Of a stretch of 64,000 bases of DNA, positions 28,836-37,430 are shown one piece after another. The stretch lies in NCBI GenBank assembly GCA_013204105.1, contig JABMOM010000001.1, positions 62,001-126,000 on the forward strand. Reading direction: 5' to 3'. A program made the translations under genes and the position numbers. The notes below the pieces were generated by a model. It was given only the letters and a program-made list of their open reading frames with translations, ran no database searches and was not told where the DNA came from. The stretch is from Flavobacteriales bacterium (lineage in GTDB: Bacteria > Bacteroidota > Bacteroidia > Flavobacteriales_G > Salibacteraceae). Position 1 is the first letter of the stretch; each line of letters starts with the position of its first letter.

Positions 28836-29822
28836 TTATTCGCGCTCAAGCATGAGCGTAGAACTACCGGTTGAAGTACCAGTGTAATCATCATCATCGT
28901 TTTCAGTATACGGATCGTTGTCCGTGTAGGTGTAGCTAGACTTGTCAACGTATGTTTGAGAATACGTACGACGCGCCTTCATCTCCTTGTTCTTCAACAT
29001 CACGATCTCCCACGTTTCGTCAGGATCGGTGCTGCTGCCGCTTGCAGTATAAGAACCTTCATAGCTGTTGGTATATGTGTAGTTCCAAAGCGGGTAAGTT
29101 TCAGATTCTGAATTATCAAAGGTCTCTTCGCTCGATTTGTACCAAAGCGCAATACGCTCGCGGTTCTCGAAGCCGTCTTCTTTATTACCTCCTATGAAAG
29201 ACCATGTTCCTGAAATCTCAGTGGTGGTGCTTTCTGAGCTTTCAGAATTGATGGACGATCCACTTTCAATGTAAGAGTAATCAAGGCTGTTCGCCATTTC
29301 GATCATGGCTGTAAATGTTCCGTCACCCTCAAAAGTGTAGGTAATGGACATTTCACTGGTGTGGTCACCACTTGCGTCGAAGCTGTAGATATCGCTTCCG
29401 CCGCCAGCGTAGGTGTAAGTATTCATGGAACTCATTTCGAAGTCGCCATTTTCCATGGTGTATTCGTAATCACCTGATTGTGTGTTCACGAGGCCGGCTG
29501 AACCATAAGAAGAACTCGTTTCCTCCATGTAGTACTGACTCATATAGCCATCAGCAAAGCTCATACGCTCTGTGTAAGTCATCTCACTTGATGAGCTATA
29601 AGAGTATCCTTCAGAGTGGGTGGAAGTATATTACGATGCGCCTTCGAAGGTGCTGGTATCGCCGTAAGAAACGACATTCCAAACACCCGTCACACGGGCT
29701 TTTCTAGATCGAAGTGATAAGGCAGGATCTTCGTTTCCTTTCTTACATCCCGAGAATTCAAGACTGGCGACTGCGAGCAGCAATCCTACTGCCAGCATCA
29801 CCTTTGTGTTTTTGTTTTTCAT
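28836..29822 (-). pseudogene. Lipocalin-like lipoprotein gene interrupted by one in-frame stop
   Basis: A lipoprotein start (MKNKNTKVM... with FSGC lipobox) runs from 29822 through the opening of a lipocalin-type domain (VTGVWNVVSYGD) and stops at a TAA at 29633-29631. The same frame then continues without interruption for 16 codons to an internal ATG (29582) and 248 more residues to a normal stop at 28836. Read through, the gene encodes about 328 residues. The second part is very rich in Ser, Thr, Tyr, Glu and Asp and includes a typical lipocalin-like 'GTWSFIGGNK' strand. A perfect -7 box precedes it. A recent nonsense mutation, a sequencing error, or a translated shorter product from 29582 are all possible; the last would lack a signal peptide. 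Confidence 0.75.
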
Positions 29823-29841
29823 AGCATTTATTTTAGTGGTG

Positions 29842-29849
29842 CAAAGCTA
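29842..29849 (-). promoter_or_regulatory. -7 promoter element of the broken lipocalin-like gene
   Basis: The minus strand reads TAGCTTTG, a perfect TAnnTTTG, 20 bases upstream of the ATG; a TTA lies at about the -33 position instead of TTG. Confidence 0.4.
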
Positions 29850-29922
29850 CGTGGTTTCTACGCTGCACTAACGTGAATCCGTGAATTATAAGTATCATTC
29901 TGGGCTATCGAAAGAAGGATGC

Positions 29923-30942
29923 TTAATAAGCCCGAGCTCGCGCTATGCGTACAAGGCTGAGCATGATTGGAACCTCAATCAACACACCGACTACAGTTAA
30001 CAATGCAGCCCCTGAATCCAATCCGAAAAGTGCGATCGCCACAGCTACGGCGAGCTCGAAGAAATTGCTTGCTCCGATCATGGCGGCTGGCGCACACACG
30101 GAGTAGCGCAGTTTCATGAACTTCCCACTGAACCAGCTGATGAAAAAGATAAAGTAGGTCTGCAGGGTCAGCGGAATGGCGATCAGGAGAATGTGAAAGG
30201 GGGCTGCAATTAATTGGTCTCCTTGAAAGGCGAAGAGAAGGATAAGGGTAGAGAGCAACGCAATGATGGAAATGGGCTTCAAGCGAGGAAGAAAGGTGTT
30301 TTCGAACCATTCCTTTCCCTTTGCCTTGAGCAGCCAGCGATTGGATAGATAACCCGCGAGGAGTGGGATGACCACAAAGGTGATGACAGAGGTAGCCAGC
30401 ACCTCGTAAGGGATTTGAAAATCGGTGATGCCGAGTAAGAACTGCACAAGCGGCACAAAAACAATCAGTAGAATCAAGTCATTGACCGAGACTTGTACCA
30501 AGGTGTAGTTTGCATCTCCATTGCTCAAATAGGACCAAACAAAGACCATTGCGGTGCAAGGAGCGGCCCCTAGCAGAATGGCGCCAGCTATGTATTCGTC
30601 GGCCAGTTCAGGGGTGATCCAGGCATCATAAAGGTGGTCAAAGAAGATCCATGCGAAAAAGGCCATGGTGAAGGGTTTGATCAGCCAATTCACCACTACC
30701 GTTAAGCCCAGGCCTTTGATGTTCGTGCGAAGATCCTTGAGAGAGCTAAAGTCGATTTGCACCATCATTGGGTAGATCATCAGCCAGACGAGGATCGCGA
30801 CGGGAATGTTCACATGCGCGTATTCCCAAGATGCCAATACGGAGATTTTATCTCCGCCCACGTAACCGAGGGCAATGCCAACGAGGATGCAAATGAGCAC
30901 CCACGCGGTCAAGTAACGTTCGAAAAACCCTATGCCTTTCAA
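29923..30942 (-). CDS. acr3: Arsenite efflux transporter, ACR3 family
   Basis: 339 residues with about ten membrane helices. The conserved thiol residue of ACR3 carriers is C129 in the GAAPCTAMVFVWS segment, and the second signature CAPAAMIGASNFFELAVA is near the C-terminal third. It exports arsenite as the last step of detoxification, driven by the proton gradient. It is last in the arsR-arsM-arsC-like-acr3 unit and overlaps the arsC-like gene by 4 bases (ATGA). Confidence 0.94.
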   Translation of the reverse strand: MKGIGFFERYLTAWVLICILVGIALGYVGGDKISVLASWEYAHVNIPVAILVWLMIYPMMVQIDFSSLKDLRTNIKGLGLTVVVNWLIKPFTMAFFAWIFFDHLYDAWITPELADEYIAGAILLGAAPCTAMVFVWSYLSNGDANYTLVQVSVNDLILLIVFVPLVQFLLGITDFQIPYEVLATSVITFVVIPLLAGYLSNRWLLKAKGKEWFENTFLPRLKPISIIALLSTLILLFAFQGDQLIAAPFHILLIAIPLTLQTYFIFFISWFSGKFMKLRYSVCAPAAMIGASNFFELAVAVAIALFGLDSGAALLTVVGVLIEVPIMLSLVRIARARAY

Positions 30943-31565
30943 TCCTCCAATCTGGATGACACTTCAGACATCACGTACATCAATTCCCGGCCAATTTCTT
31001 TTGATCGCTCAACATATCCGGTGATTGGATCCTCGTCACCGTCGAATTCTTTGGGGTCTTCAAAGGTGACCGACATCCTTTTTTCTGCCCCCTCTACAAA
31101 GGGACACGCCTCTTCAGCGGCTGAACATACCATCACAGCCGCAAATTCACGCTGTGGATTGTCGTCGTCGTTATACACCTTAGAAAAAATTTCCAGCATG
31201 TTGGCTTCGCCCAAGTCTACCAAGTAATGCGGATTGTCTCCTTCGTCTTCTCCAGCAAAGGCGAACCCAAGTGTCTCGAGTGCCGCTTTTGCATTCGGAT
31301 GGATCTGGGTTACCTCCGTTCCGCCAGAATAACATTCGATGTTCTCAAGGTCAGCGTAAAGAGAAGTAGCCGCGGCCAATAATTGACTGATATGGCTTCT
31401 TCTTGCGTTGTGAGTGCAGATGAAGTTGAGCTTCACTGGATCGTTTGCTCGCTGCTTGGAAAGGATGTATTCCACCAATGGTTGGAGCACGGGTTTTCGC
31501 TCTTCTGAAACAAGTCCCACTTCGTTGGACAGTGCTTCGAGCGTTGTTTTTAAGGTTTCGTTCAT
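30939..31565 (-). CDS. Arsenate reductase / low-molecular-weight phosphatase family
   Basis: 208 residues from the ATG at 31565 (MNETLK); an upstream ATG at 31598 lies inside arsM. The P-loop is C50-THNAR-R56-S, the CX5R motif of low-molecular-weight tyrosine phosphatases and thioredoxin-type arsenate reductases. An N-terminal extension of about 45 residues precedes it, and VCSAAEEACPF near the C-terminal half offers two cysteines that could act in the relay. In this operon the likely job is arsenate to arsenite reduction, feeding ACR3 and ArsM. Bacteroidota annotate this form as a protein-tyrosine-phosphatase. Confidence 0.85.
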   Translation of the reverse strand: MNETLKTTLEALSNEVGLVSEERKPVLQPLVEYILSKQRANDPVKLNFICTHNARRSHISQLLAAATSLYADLENIECYSGGTEVTQIHPNAKAALETLGFAFAGEDEGDNPHYLVDLGEANMLEIFSKVYNDDDNPQREFAAVMVCSAAEEACPFVEGAEKRMSVTFEDPKEFDGDEDPITGYVERSKEIGRELMYVMSEVSSRLED

Positions 31566-31570
31566 GGTAT

Positions 31571-32467
31571 TTAGCAACATCCGGATCCCGGGGTACAACT
31601 GGCATTTTGCTGGGCGAGATCAGCAATCTTGATCTTCGGTTTTGTCGCCTTTTCTCCAGGCTTCTGAGCGAAGACGGTCACGCTATAGATTCCAACACCT
31701 CCTTGGTTGAAGCTCGCTACCTCCTCAGGGCTGAGGTACTTAGAGAGGATGTCGTTCGGAATGGAAATCGTTTTTTCCTTCTGTACAGTGATGTGTCCGA
31801 ATCCTTGTGCTTCAATGAAGCCGAGGTAGGCATCGCGTTGAATGGCTCCTGAGATACAGCCGGCGTACATCTCTGCATCTTGGCGTAGGCTTTCAGGAAG
31901 ATCGCCCACCAAAACGATGTCGGAGATACTGAAATGGCCACCTGGCTTTAAAACGCGGAAGATATCAGCAATCACCGCCTGCTTGTTTGGAACCAAGTTT
32001 AGTACACAGTTGCTCACCACAACGTCAGCGCTGTTGTCAACGACGGGCATGGTTTCGATGTCGCCATATCGGAATTCTACGTTGTTGTAACCTAGCTTCT
32101 CGGCGTTCTCACGCGCTTTCTGAATCATCGCATCTGTGAAATCGATGCCGATCACTTTTCCGGTGACTCCGGTTTCGTGGCGCGCTACGAAGCAGTCGTT
32201 TCCTGCGCCCGATCCTAAATCGATTACCGTGTCTCCGGATTTGATTTGGGCGAACTGGGTGGGAAGACCACAGCCAAGGCCGAGGTCGGCGTCAGCGGCG
32301 TATCCTTCTACAGAAGTGTAGTCATCCGTCATAATGTTGTACACTTCTTTGGTTACTTCGGTGGCTCCGCAACATGAAGCTGCGTTCAATGCCTTTTCGT
32401 TGTTCGCGATCTCGGTGTATTTATCCCGTACAATCGCTTTGAGTTGTTCTTCTGTTTGCATGATCAT
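31571..32467 (-). CDS. arsM: Arsenite methyltransferase
   Basis: 298 residues from the ATG at 32467 (MIMQTEEQ); the next ATG, 32461, is equally possible. The class I SAM-binding motif is VIDLGSGAGND. ArsM arsenic-binding cysteines are visible: an early CC pair (32-33), C66 in LGCGLP and a C in YAGCISGA near 214. The C terminus is a Cys-rich tail (ASCTPGSGCC). The enzyme methylates arsenite with S-adenosylmethionine in the cytosol, giving volatile or less bound species. It lies 4 bases after arsR and 5 bases before the arsC-like gene. Confidence 0.94.
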   Translation of the reverse strand: MIMQTEEQLKAIVRDKYTEIANNEKALNAASCCGATEVTKEVYNIMTDDYTSVEGYAADADLGLGCGLPTQFAQIKSGDTVIDLGSGAGNDCFVARHETGVTGKVIGIDFTDAMIQKARENAEKLGYNNVEFRYGDIETMPVVDNSADVVVSNCVLNLVPNKQAVIADIFRVLKPGGHFSISDIVLVGDLPESLRQDAEMYAGCISGAIQRDAYLGFIEAQGFGHITVQKEKTISIPNDILSKYLSPEEVASFNQGGVGIYSVTVFAQKPGEKATKPKIKIADLAQQNASCTPGSGCC

Positions 32468-32471
32468 GAAT

Positions 32472-32807
32472 TTAGCAGCACCCCTCTCCAAGAGAAGTGT
32501 CGTATTGATCGAATAGTTCGTTGAATAATGTGCGGATCGAATTCCAAGCCTCAGGGTTGATGCAGTAGCACATGGACGTGCCCTCTATCGTTCCTTGGAT
32601 GACTCCGATTCCTTTGAGTTCTTTTAGGTGCTGGGATATGGTAGCCTGGGCTAGCCCAAGCTCCTGAACAAGGTCGCTGTTGATGCAAGCGTTGGCCTTG
32701 AGCAAATGCTGGATGATGGCAACCCGCGCTGGATGACCCATCGCTTTTGCGATGTTGCTGAGTGCGTTCTGTTTCTCCGTAAAGAGATCTGTTTTGGTGA
32801 GTCCCAT
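32472..32807 (-). CDS. arsR: ArsR-family metalloregulatory repressor
   Basis: 111 residues with a winged helix-turn-helix. The recognition region is LGLAQATISQHLKEL (51-65). Candidate arsenite ligands are C80 and C82 in MCYC just after the wing, plus the C-terminal pair C110-C111. Without arsenite it should repress its own operon; binding of As(III) releases it from DNA. It is the first gene of the arsenic unit. Confidence 0.93.
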   Translation of the reverse strand: MGLTKTDLFTEKQNALSNIAKAMGHPARVAIIQHLLKANACINSDLVQELGLAQATISQHLKELKGIGVIQGTIEGTSMCYCINPEAWNSIRTLFNELFDQYDTSLGEGCC

Positions 32808-32820
32808 GGTTATTTGTTCA

Positions 32821-32847
32821 TTGCAATATTACGATTAATTAGACGAT
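32821..32847 (-). promoter_or_regulatory. Possible arsR operator/promoter region
   Basis: A near-palindrome GCAATATTAC is followed by two ACGAT units (32831-32835 and 32843-32847), 12 bases apart, around ATTAAT. On the minus strand TAATATTG (32831-32824) is one mismatch from the -7 consensus. A repressor overlapping this site would explain autoregulation, but the match is only suggestive. Confidence 0.3.
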
Positions 32848-32917
32848 TCTTTGTGTTTGAGACATATCTGAATATTAGATTAACGCAGGGATAACTTACT
32901 GAGGCTATGTTCGCAAC

Positions 32918-34465
32918 GTGTTAAACCGACTCTACCCTATACTGCTCTCTTCCGCATTGGCCTTGATCATGTTGTATTGTGGAAGCGAACACGTAGAGGA
33001 GGTCAGGTCCAGCAAGAGTGAGGACGATCCCTCAGGGGAAGCGTTGGCGCTCGCCCGCTGTGGATCTTGTCACCTAACCCCATCTCCAAAGGATCTAGAC
33101 CGTAGGTCATGGGAGAAGTACATGCTTCCGCGCATGGGTCACTTTCTTGGCATCTATTCAGATTCATCTACGCGCGAAAGCCTGATCGAGGGAGGATCGG
33201 CCAAGGAGAGGGTCTTGGCGGCTAATGTCTACCCAGAGGGCAGGCTGATCGACGAAGCGAGTTGGAAGAAGATACAGGACTACTACCTTACAGGAGCGCC
33301 AGAGGACCCCATCCCCATCAAGCGCTACCCCATCGCTGAAAAGGGAATCTTCAAGGCGGTTCGTCCAGCATTCGGATTGCGCCCACCGAGTACTACGATG
33401 CTAAGTTATTCTCCAATTGAGCAAAGACTGTTCCTTGGAGATGCCTTCACCGGCGGACTTTACGTTTTGGACCCCAGTCTAAAGAAAATGGGTCAAGCTA
33501 AGATTGACGAGGCGCCAGTTTGGATGAGTGCTGATGACAAACACTATTATGTTACCGTCATGGGGTCATTCTCACCCACTGATGCCCCGATCGGTAAGTT
33601 CGTTCGACTTCGAAAGGACGGAGAAGGCAGCACAGAAACGCTCATAGAGAGTCTTCAACGGCCTGTTCATCATGCCATGGCCGATCTGGATGGCGATGGT
33701 TCGACGGATATCGTTGTTTGTGAATTTGCCAAGTGGACAGGAAGTCTTAGCTGGTGGCAGAATAAGGGTGACGGGGATTACGTTCGTCATGTACTTCGCC
33801 AGGAACCCGGCAGCATCAAGGCCTATACGGTGGATTGGGACAAGGATGGTGATCAAGACATCGTTGCGCTCTTTGGTCAGGGAGACGAAGGCATCTGGTG
33901 GTATGAGAATCAAGGACAAGGAAAGTTCGAGGAACGAGTATTGCTACGCTTCCCTCCGAGCTATGGCTCCAGCTTCATGGAACTGCATGACCTGGATGCG
34001 GACGGATGGAAGGATGTCGTTTATTGCGCTGGAGACAACGCCGACTTCCCACCGATCCTTAAGCATTACCATGGTATTCGTATCTTCAAGAATAGATCCG
34101 GCGAACTCACGGAACAGAGCTTCATTCCTTTAAATGGGGCCTATGCAGCAAAGGTCTTGGACTTCGATCTCGATGGCGATCTCGACATTGCTGCAATCTC
34201 CTTCTTTCCTGACTACGCAGATCACCCCGAAGAGGGCTTTGTATTCCTAGAGAATGATGGCAACGGAAACTATTCGGCGTCTTCATTCCCTGAGGTAAGC
34301 AGCGGAAGGTGGATCGTAATGGAGTGCACAGACATCGACCGAGATGGTGATCAAGACCTGCTTTTAGGTTCACTCGCATTCGAGGTGCCTGGACGAGAAG
34401 ACCTCGTAGGCCAATGGGCAGAAAGTGGGATCTCCTTTGTGCTTTTGGAGAACCTCACTCGCTGA
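32918..34465 (+). CDS. Haem lipoprotein with five FG-GAP/VCBS repeats
   Basis: 515 residues from a GTG start; no in-frame ATG gives a signal peptide. The lipobox LYC (Cys21) is followed by one haem-binding motif C48-G-S-C51-H52. From about residue 245 there are five repeats with the calcium-type D-x-D-x-D-G-x-x-D core: DLDGDGSTD, DWDKDGDQD, DLDADGWKD, DFDLDGDLD and DIDRDGDQD, as in integrin-like beta-propellers. The combination suggests an outer-surface electron-transfer or binding lipoprotein; the substrate is unknown. It is a single-gene unit, flanked by a divergent arsenic operon and a convergent small gene. Confidence 0.85.
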   Translation: MLNRLYPILLSSALALIMLYCGSEHVEEVRSSKSEDDPSGEALALARCGSCHLTPSPKDLDRRSWEKYMLPRMGHFLGIYSDSSTRESLIEGGSAKERVLAANVYPEGRLIDEASWKKIQDYYLTGAPEDPIPIKRYPIAEKGIFKAVRPAFGLRPPSTTMLSYSPIEQRLFLGDAFTGGLYVLDPSLKKMGQAKIDEAPVWMSADDKHYYVTVMGSFSPTDAPIGKFVRLRKDGEGSTETLIESLQRPVHHAMADLDGDGSTDIVVCEFAKWTGSLSWWQNKGDGDYVRHVLRQEPGSIKAYTVDWDKDGDQDIVALFGQGDEGIWWYENQGQGKFEERVLLRFPPSYGSSFMELHDLDADGWKDVVYCAGDNADFPPILKHYHGIRIFKNRSGELTEQSFIPLNGAYAAKVLDFDLDGDLDIAAISFFPDYADHPEEGFVFLENDGNGNYSASSFPEVSSGRWIVMECTDIDRDGDQDLLLGSLAFEVPGREDLVGQWAESGISFVLLENLTR

Positions 34466-34491
34466 CCACAGCGCCAAGATCTCAGACCTGA

Positions 34492-34710
34492 TCAACCCCC
34501 TTTCGTCAAGCGGTTTCTCAATGTACTCAAGCCAAAAGGCAAGTACAGAGGACAGAAGCTTACCAAGCTGGTTAAAATGAAGATCGCAGCGAGCACAAGG
34601 CCAATGATGGCTACTGTTCCACTAATGACCTCTGCGTACCACAATGCCGCGATGACCAAAGCAATAACTACGCGTACTACCCGGTCGATTGTTCCCATAT
34701 TCTTTTTCAT
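34492..34710 (-). CDS. YgaP-type (DUF2892) small membrane protein
   Basis: 72 residues from the ATG at 34710, which gives the normal MKKNMGTIDR family start. Longer versions run into the Crp-type gene. Two membrane helices are present, with the RVVRVVIALV segment and a SLVSFCPLYLPFG turn. The family sits near rhodanese or redox genes, and its cysteine may be functional. It is downstream of the Crp/Fnr regulator. Confidence 0.82.
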   Translation of the reverse strand: MKKNMGTIDRVVRVVIALVIAALWYAEVISGTVAIIGLVLAAIFILTSLVSFCPLYLPFGLSTLRNRLTKGG

Positions 34711-34789
34711 GATTCCTTGTTTTTGTTGGTTATCATGAATCAAATGTAGGGGTGCGAGTTGCCAGAAAACGGTGACCGCGGTCACCACC

Positions 34790-35422
34790 TCAGAGCAGTT
34801 CGATTCCCTCCTCTCGCTGTGCAACCTTCCCTTCAACCTCGAGCTTTTTCATCACGCGTGTGATCACCTCACGCGCGGTACCCAATTCGTTCGCGATCCT
34901 TCTATGAGACATCTTCACTACTGACTTACCAGTAACTTCTGTTCGGCCCTTGAGGAAGTCCAATAAGCGCATGTCCATTTTTTGGTAGAGTAAATGATTG
35001 ATCGTATCGATCAATTCACTGTACCTCGTGTTGAACAGCGTAAAAAAAAGACGATTCAGTCCAGGGTATTGGCGAGTCCACTCCTGGAGCTCATCTGCGG
35101 GAAGTAGAATGGCACTGGTGGGTTCTTCCGTCACAGCAAATACTTCACTGGGTGCATTTTGGAGCGCCGCAGAAAAGCTCATCACACAGCTTTCATTGGG
35201 CTGGATGTAATAGAGTAGAAGTTCCTTTTCCTCGTAGCGCGCATAGACCTTGATCAATCCATCAAGCACCAGCGGAACCACCTTTACATATTGCCCGTGG
35301 CGGAGGAGTTCTTGGCCCGCTTCAAGGGTAACGCTCGCTGACTTGGAAACGATCGCGTCTACAAGCTCACGATCCAACATATTCAACTGCTTTCTAAGTT
35401 CTTGCTCTACCTCTGGCTCCAT
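34790..35422 (-). CDS. Crp/Fnr-family transcriptional regulator
   Basis: 210 residues: cyclic-nucleotide-binding-type beta-roll (about 15-125), dimer helix, and a C-terminal winged helix with SHRRIANELGTAREVITRVMKKL as the DNA-recognition region (split here only to show position, about 168-190). No N-terminal cysteine cluster for an iron-sulfur cluster is seen, so direct oxygen sensing of the FNR kind is unlikely. It lies between the cytochrome c peroxidase gene and the small DUF2892 gene, so it may respond to redox or energy state and regulate them. Confidence 0.9.
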   Translation of the reverse strand: MEPEVEQELRKQLNMLDRELVDAIVSKSASVTLEAGQELLRHGQYVKVVPLVLDGLIKVYARYEEKELLLYYIQPNESCVMSFSAALQNAPSEVFAVTEEPTSAILLPADELQEWTRQYPGLNRLFFTLFNTRYSELIDTINHLLYQKMDMRLLDFLKGRTEVTGKSVVKMSHRRIANELGTAREVITRVMKKLEVEGKVAQREEGIELL

Positions 35423-35461
35423 GCAGCTAAGATAGGACTGGATAAGTTAAAACCCCGGCTA

Positions 35462-37351
35462 TTAACGCCCTTGCAATTCAGCTACTCCTTCGAAAGCAGG
35501 CAGTAGTGGTGCATCTCCAACGAACGCCTCGATGTCGGTCAAACTCTTCATAAATGCGACCACGTCAGCGATCTCTGCCTGAGTTAGTCCAAGCTCATCG
35601 GGTGGAAGGGTCTGATTCGGAACGTCAAGTCCGATTCCCTGTCCGCCGCCCTGATTGTAAAACCACATGACCTCTTCAAGCGTAGGGTATGAGCCATTGT
35701 GAAAGTAAGGAGCGGTAAGCTCAATGTTTCGTATCGTCGGTGTCTTGAAGGAGAATCGGAAGTGCTCGGCATGCTCAGCGCGGATGCCATTCGCGAACCG
35801 ACCTTCATCAGCGTCCAATACCGGATTGAGAGTATCATTGCTTGCTGTCACACCCAGGACCTCGCTCTCGGTATCGTCATAGAAAGGAGGAACGATCCCG
35901 CTGAAGTTTGGTGCGAAGTGGCAGGTTCCACAGGTGGCTTTGCCCATGAACAAATTGTAGCCGTTCTTCGCTGCTTCGCTCAGGGCATCGGATTCGCCGC
36001 GAACGTATTTGTCGAAAGGTGAGTCCCACGATACGAGCGTACTGACATAGGCGGCCAACGAACGTTTGATCATTTTGGGCTGGATGGGATCCTTTGATCC
36101 AGGATAGGCTTCTTGAAACAGCTGAACGTAGCCTTTGCTTTGTTTCAGCTTCTCGGCAAGCTCGGTAGAAGGAATATTAAATTCCTTAGGACTCGCCATG
36201 ACATGCTCGGTTTGCATGTCGAGCTTTCCTGCTCTGAGGTCGTGGAAGTAGGCTCCAGAAAATAGTGCATTGACGAGTGTAGGGGCGTTGCGATCTAAGG
36301 TTTCGCTTGGATCATTTGATAAGCTCTTTGGTCGACCGTCGGTGAAAGCCTTGGAAGGATCATGACAGCTGCTGCACGAAAGACTGTTGTTATATGAAAG
36401 GGCTGGATCATAGAAGAGCATCTTGCCTAGCGCATATTGCTCCTCACTGAGGTCTTCAATGCGGTATTTCAAGAAATAGTCCTTGTTCAGTAGGTTGATA
36501 TCGAACAAGCTTTTTGCGGCATAGTTCGTCGCCACCGGTGCCGTATTGACTTCATCGTGTGTTTCAATGCCAAGATGTGTGTGGATGTCATAGAGCAATG
36601 CAAAGAGCGGGTCGACCACGGTTTTTAGGAATTCCAAGCGGTCGAAGGTGTCGAAATCAGCCTGATGTAGGTGTTTCTTTCCGTCAGCAATCACAGCTTC
36701 GGCACGCCGAGCGTAGTGGGCTCCGGCTTTTTGCGCGTAATGCATGGTTGGTCGTTCCAATGCCTCGAAGGCATAATAACACTCTTGCAGGCTGCTGTCT
36801 GAACCTGGATTTTCAAAACCGGTTACCCCCAGTGTGTAGATACGGATGAGCTCGTACCGCATGGCTTCAATGACATGCCGATCGTAGAGTCTGATGCGCT
36901 CCTGATACATACTGATCGGCTCGAGTTCTTCGCTGAGGTGCTTGACCAACCACTTCATTTCAGCCCAATCGACCTGGTCGGTGTAGAGCAGTTCTTCCAT
37001 GCGTTGAAATCCCTGTGGCGGAAGAACATTGAGGTCGGCAACCTTTTCTTCGATCTTCGGTAAAGGCGCGCCATTTATCTTCTTGTTGATGGAACTGTGA
37101 TGGAAATATTCCAGAAGGAACTCATGCTGTTTGAACGTTCTGCGCGACTTGTGAAAAAGGCGAAGAGCGCCTGTGTGATCATGCGCTTCCACCGCACGAT
37201 CCAAGTCGGCAATATGAGCTTTTAGCGTTAGAATGCCGTTGAGTGTGCGCGTTTGTGTCTGTTCGAGAAATGAGTCTACTGGGGTGAACGCTGTTGGGAT
37301 GGCGAGCAAGCAGCATACCATGATCGAGATGAATGGTAGGGATAGTTTCAT
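35462..37351 (-). CDS. Di-haem cytochrome c peroxidase-type protein with N-terminal helical domain
   Basis: 629 residues with signal peptide. Residues 30-285 are a helical region resembling imelysin-like or peroxidase-associated domains. Residues 290-620 are the di-haem cytochrome c peroxidase (MauG/CcpA) domain: haem sites C326-S-S-C329-H330 and C474-G-T-C477-H478. A final TPTIRNIELTAPYFHNG segment is typical of the family. It probably reduces peroxide in the periplasm using electrons from c-type cytochromes, or modifies another substrate like MauG. The Crp/Fnr gene follows 39 bases downstream. Confidence 0.88.
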   Translation of the reverse strand: MKLSLPFISIMVCCLLAIPTAFTPVDSFLEQTQTRTLNGILTLKAHIADLDRAVEAHDHTGALRLFHKSRRTFKQHEFLLEYFHHSSINKKINGAPLPKIEEKVADLNVLPPQGFQRMEELLYTDQVDWAEMKWLVKHLSEELEPISMYQERIRLYDRHVIEAMRYELIRIYTLGVTGFENPGSDSSLQECYYAFEALERPTMHYAQKAGAHYARRAEAVIADGKKHLHQADFDTFDRLEFLKTVVDPLFALLYDIHTHLGIETHDEVNTAPVATNYAAKSLFDINLLNKDYFLKYRIEDLSEEQYALGKMLFYDPALSYNNSLSCSSCHDPSKAFTDGRPKSLSNDPSETLDRNAPTLVNALFSGAYFHDLRAGKLDMQTEHVMASPKEFNIPSTELAEKLKQSKGYVQLFQEAYPGSKDPIQPKMIKRSLAAYVSTLVSWDSPFDKYVRGESDALSEAAKNGYNLFMGKATCGTCHFAPNFSGIVPPFYDDTESEVLGVTASNDTLNPVLDADEGRFANGIRAEHAEHFRFSFKTPTIRNIELTAPYFHNGSYPTLEEVMWFYNQGGGQGIGLDVPNQTLPPDELGLTQAEIADVVAFMKSLTDIEAFVGDAPLLPAFEGVAELQGR

Positions 37352-37382
37352 AGGGAGTTACAAAGATTTTTGAAATGAGAAA

Positions 37383-37411
37383 GAGCCCCGGGCATTCAAC
37401 CGAGGCTCTAT
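37383..37411 (-). terminator. Terminator of the PhoX-like gene
   Basis: Reading on the minus strand, GAGCCTCGG pairs imperfectly with the later CCGGGGCTC around a short AT-rich loop, followed by TTTCTCATTT. It sits between the PhoX-like stop and the peroxidase gene. Confidence 0.6.
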
Positions 37412-37430
37412 CATTAGGGGAAGCGTAAAA

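Noticed and set aside
34711-34836. N-terminal extension of the DUF2892 protein to an ATG at 34836
   Set aside because: It runs into the Crp/Fnr gene and is not membrane-like; the ATG at 34710 matches the family start.
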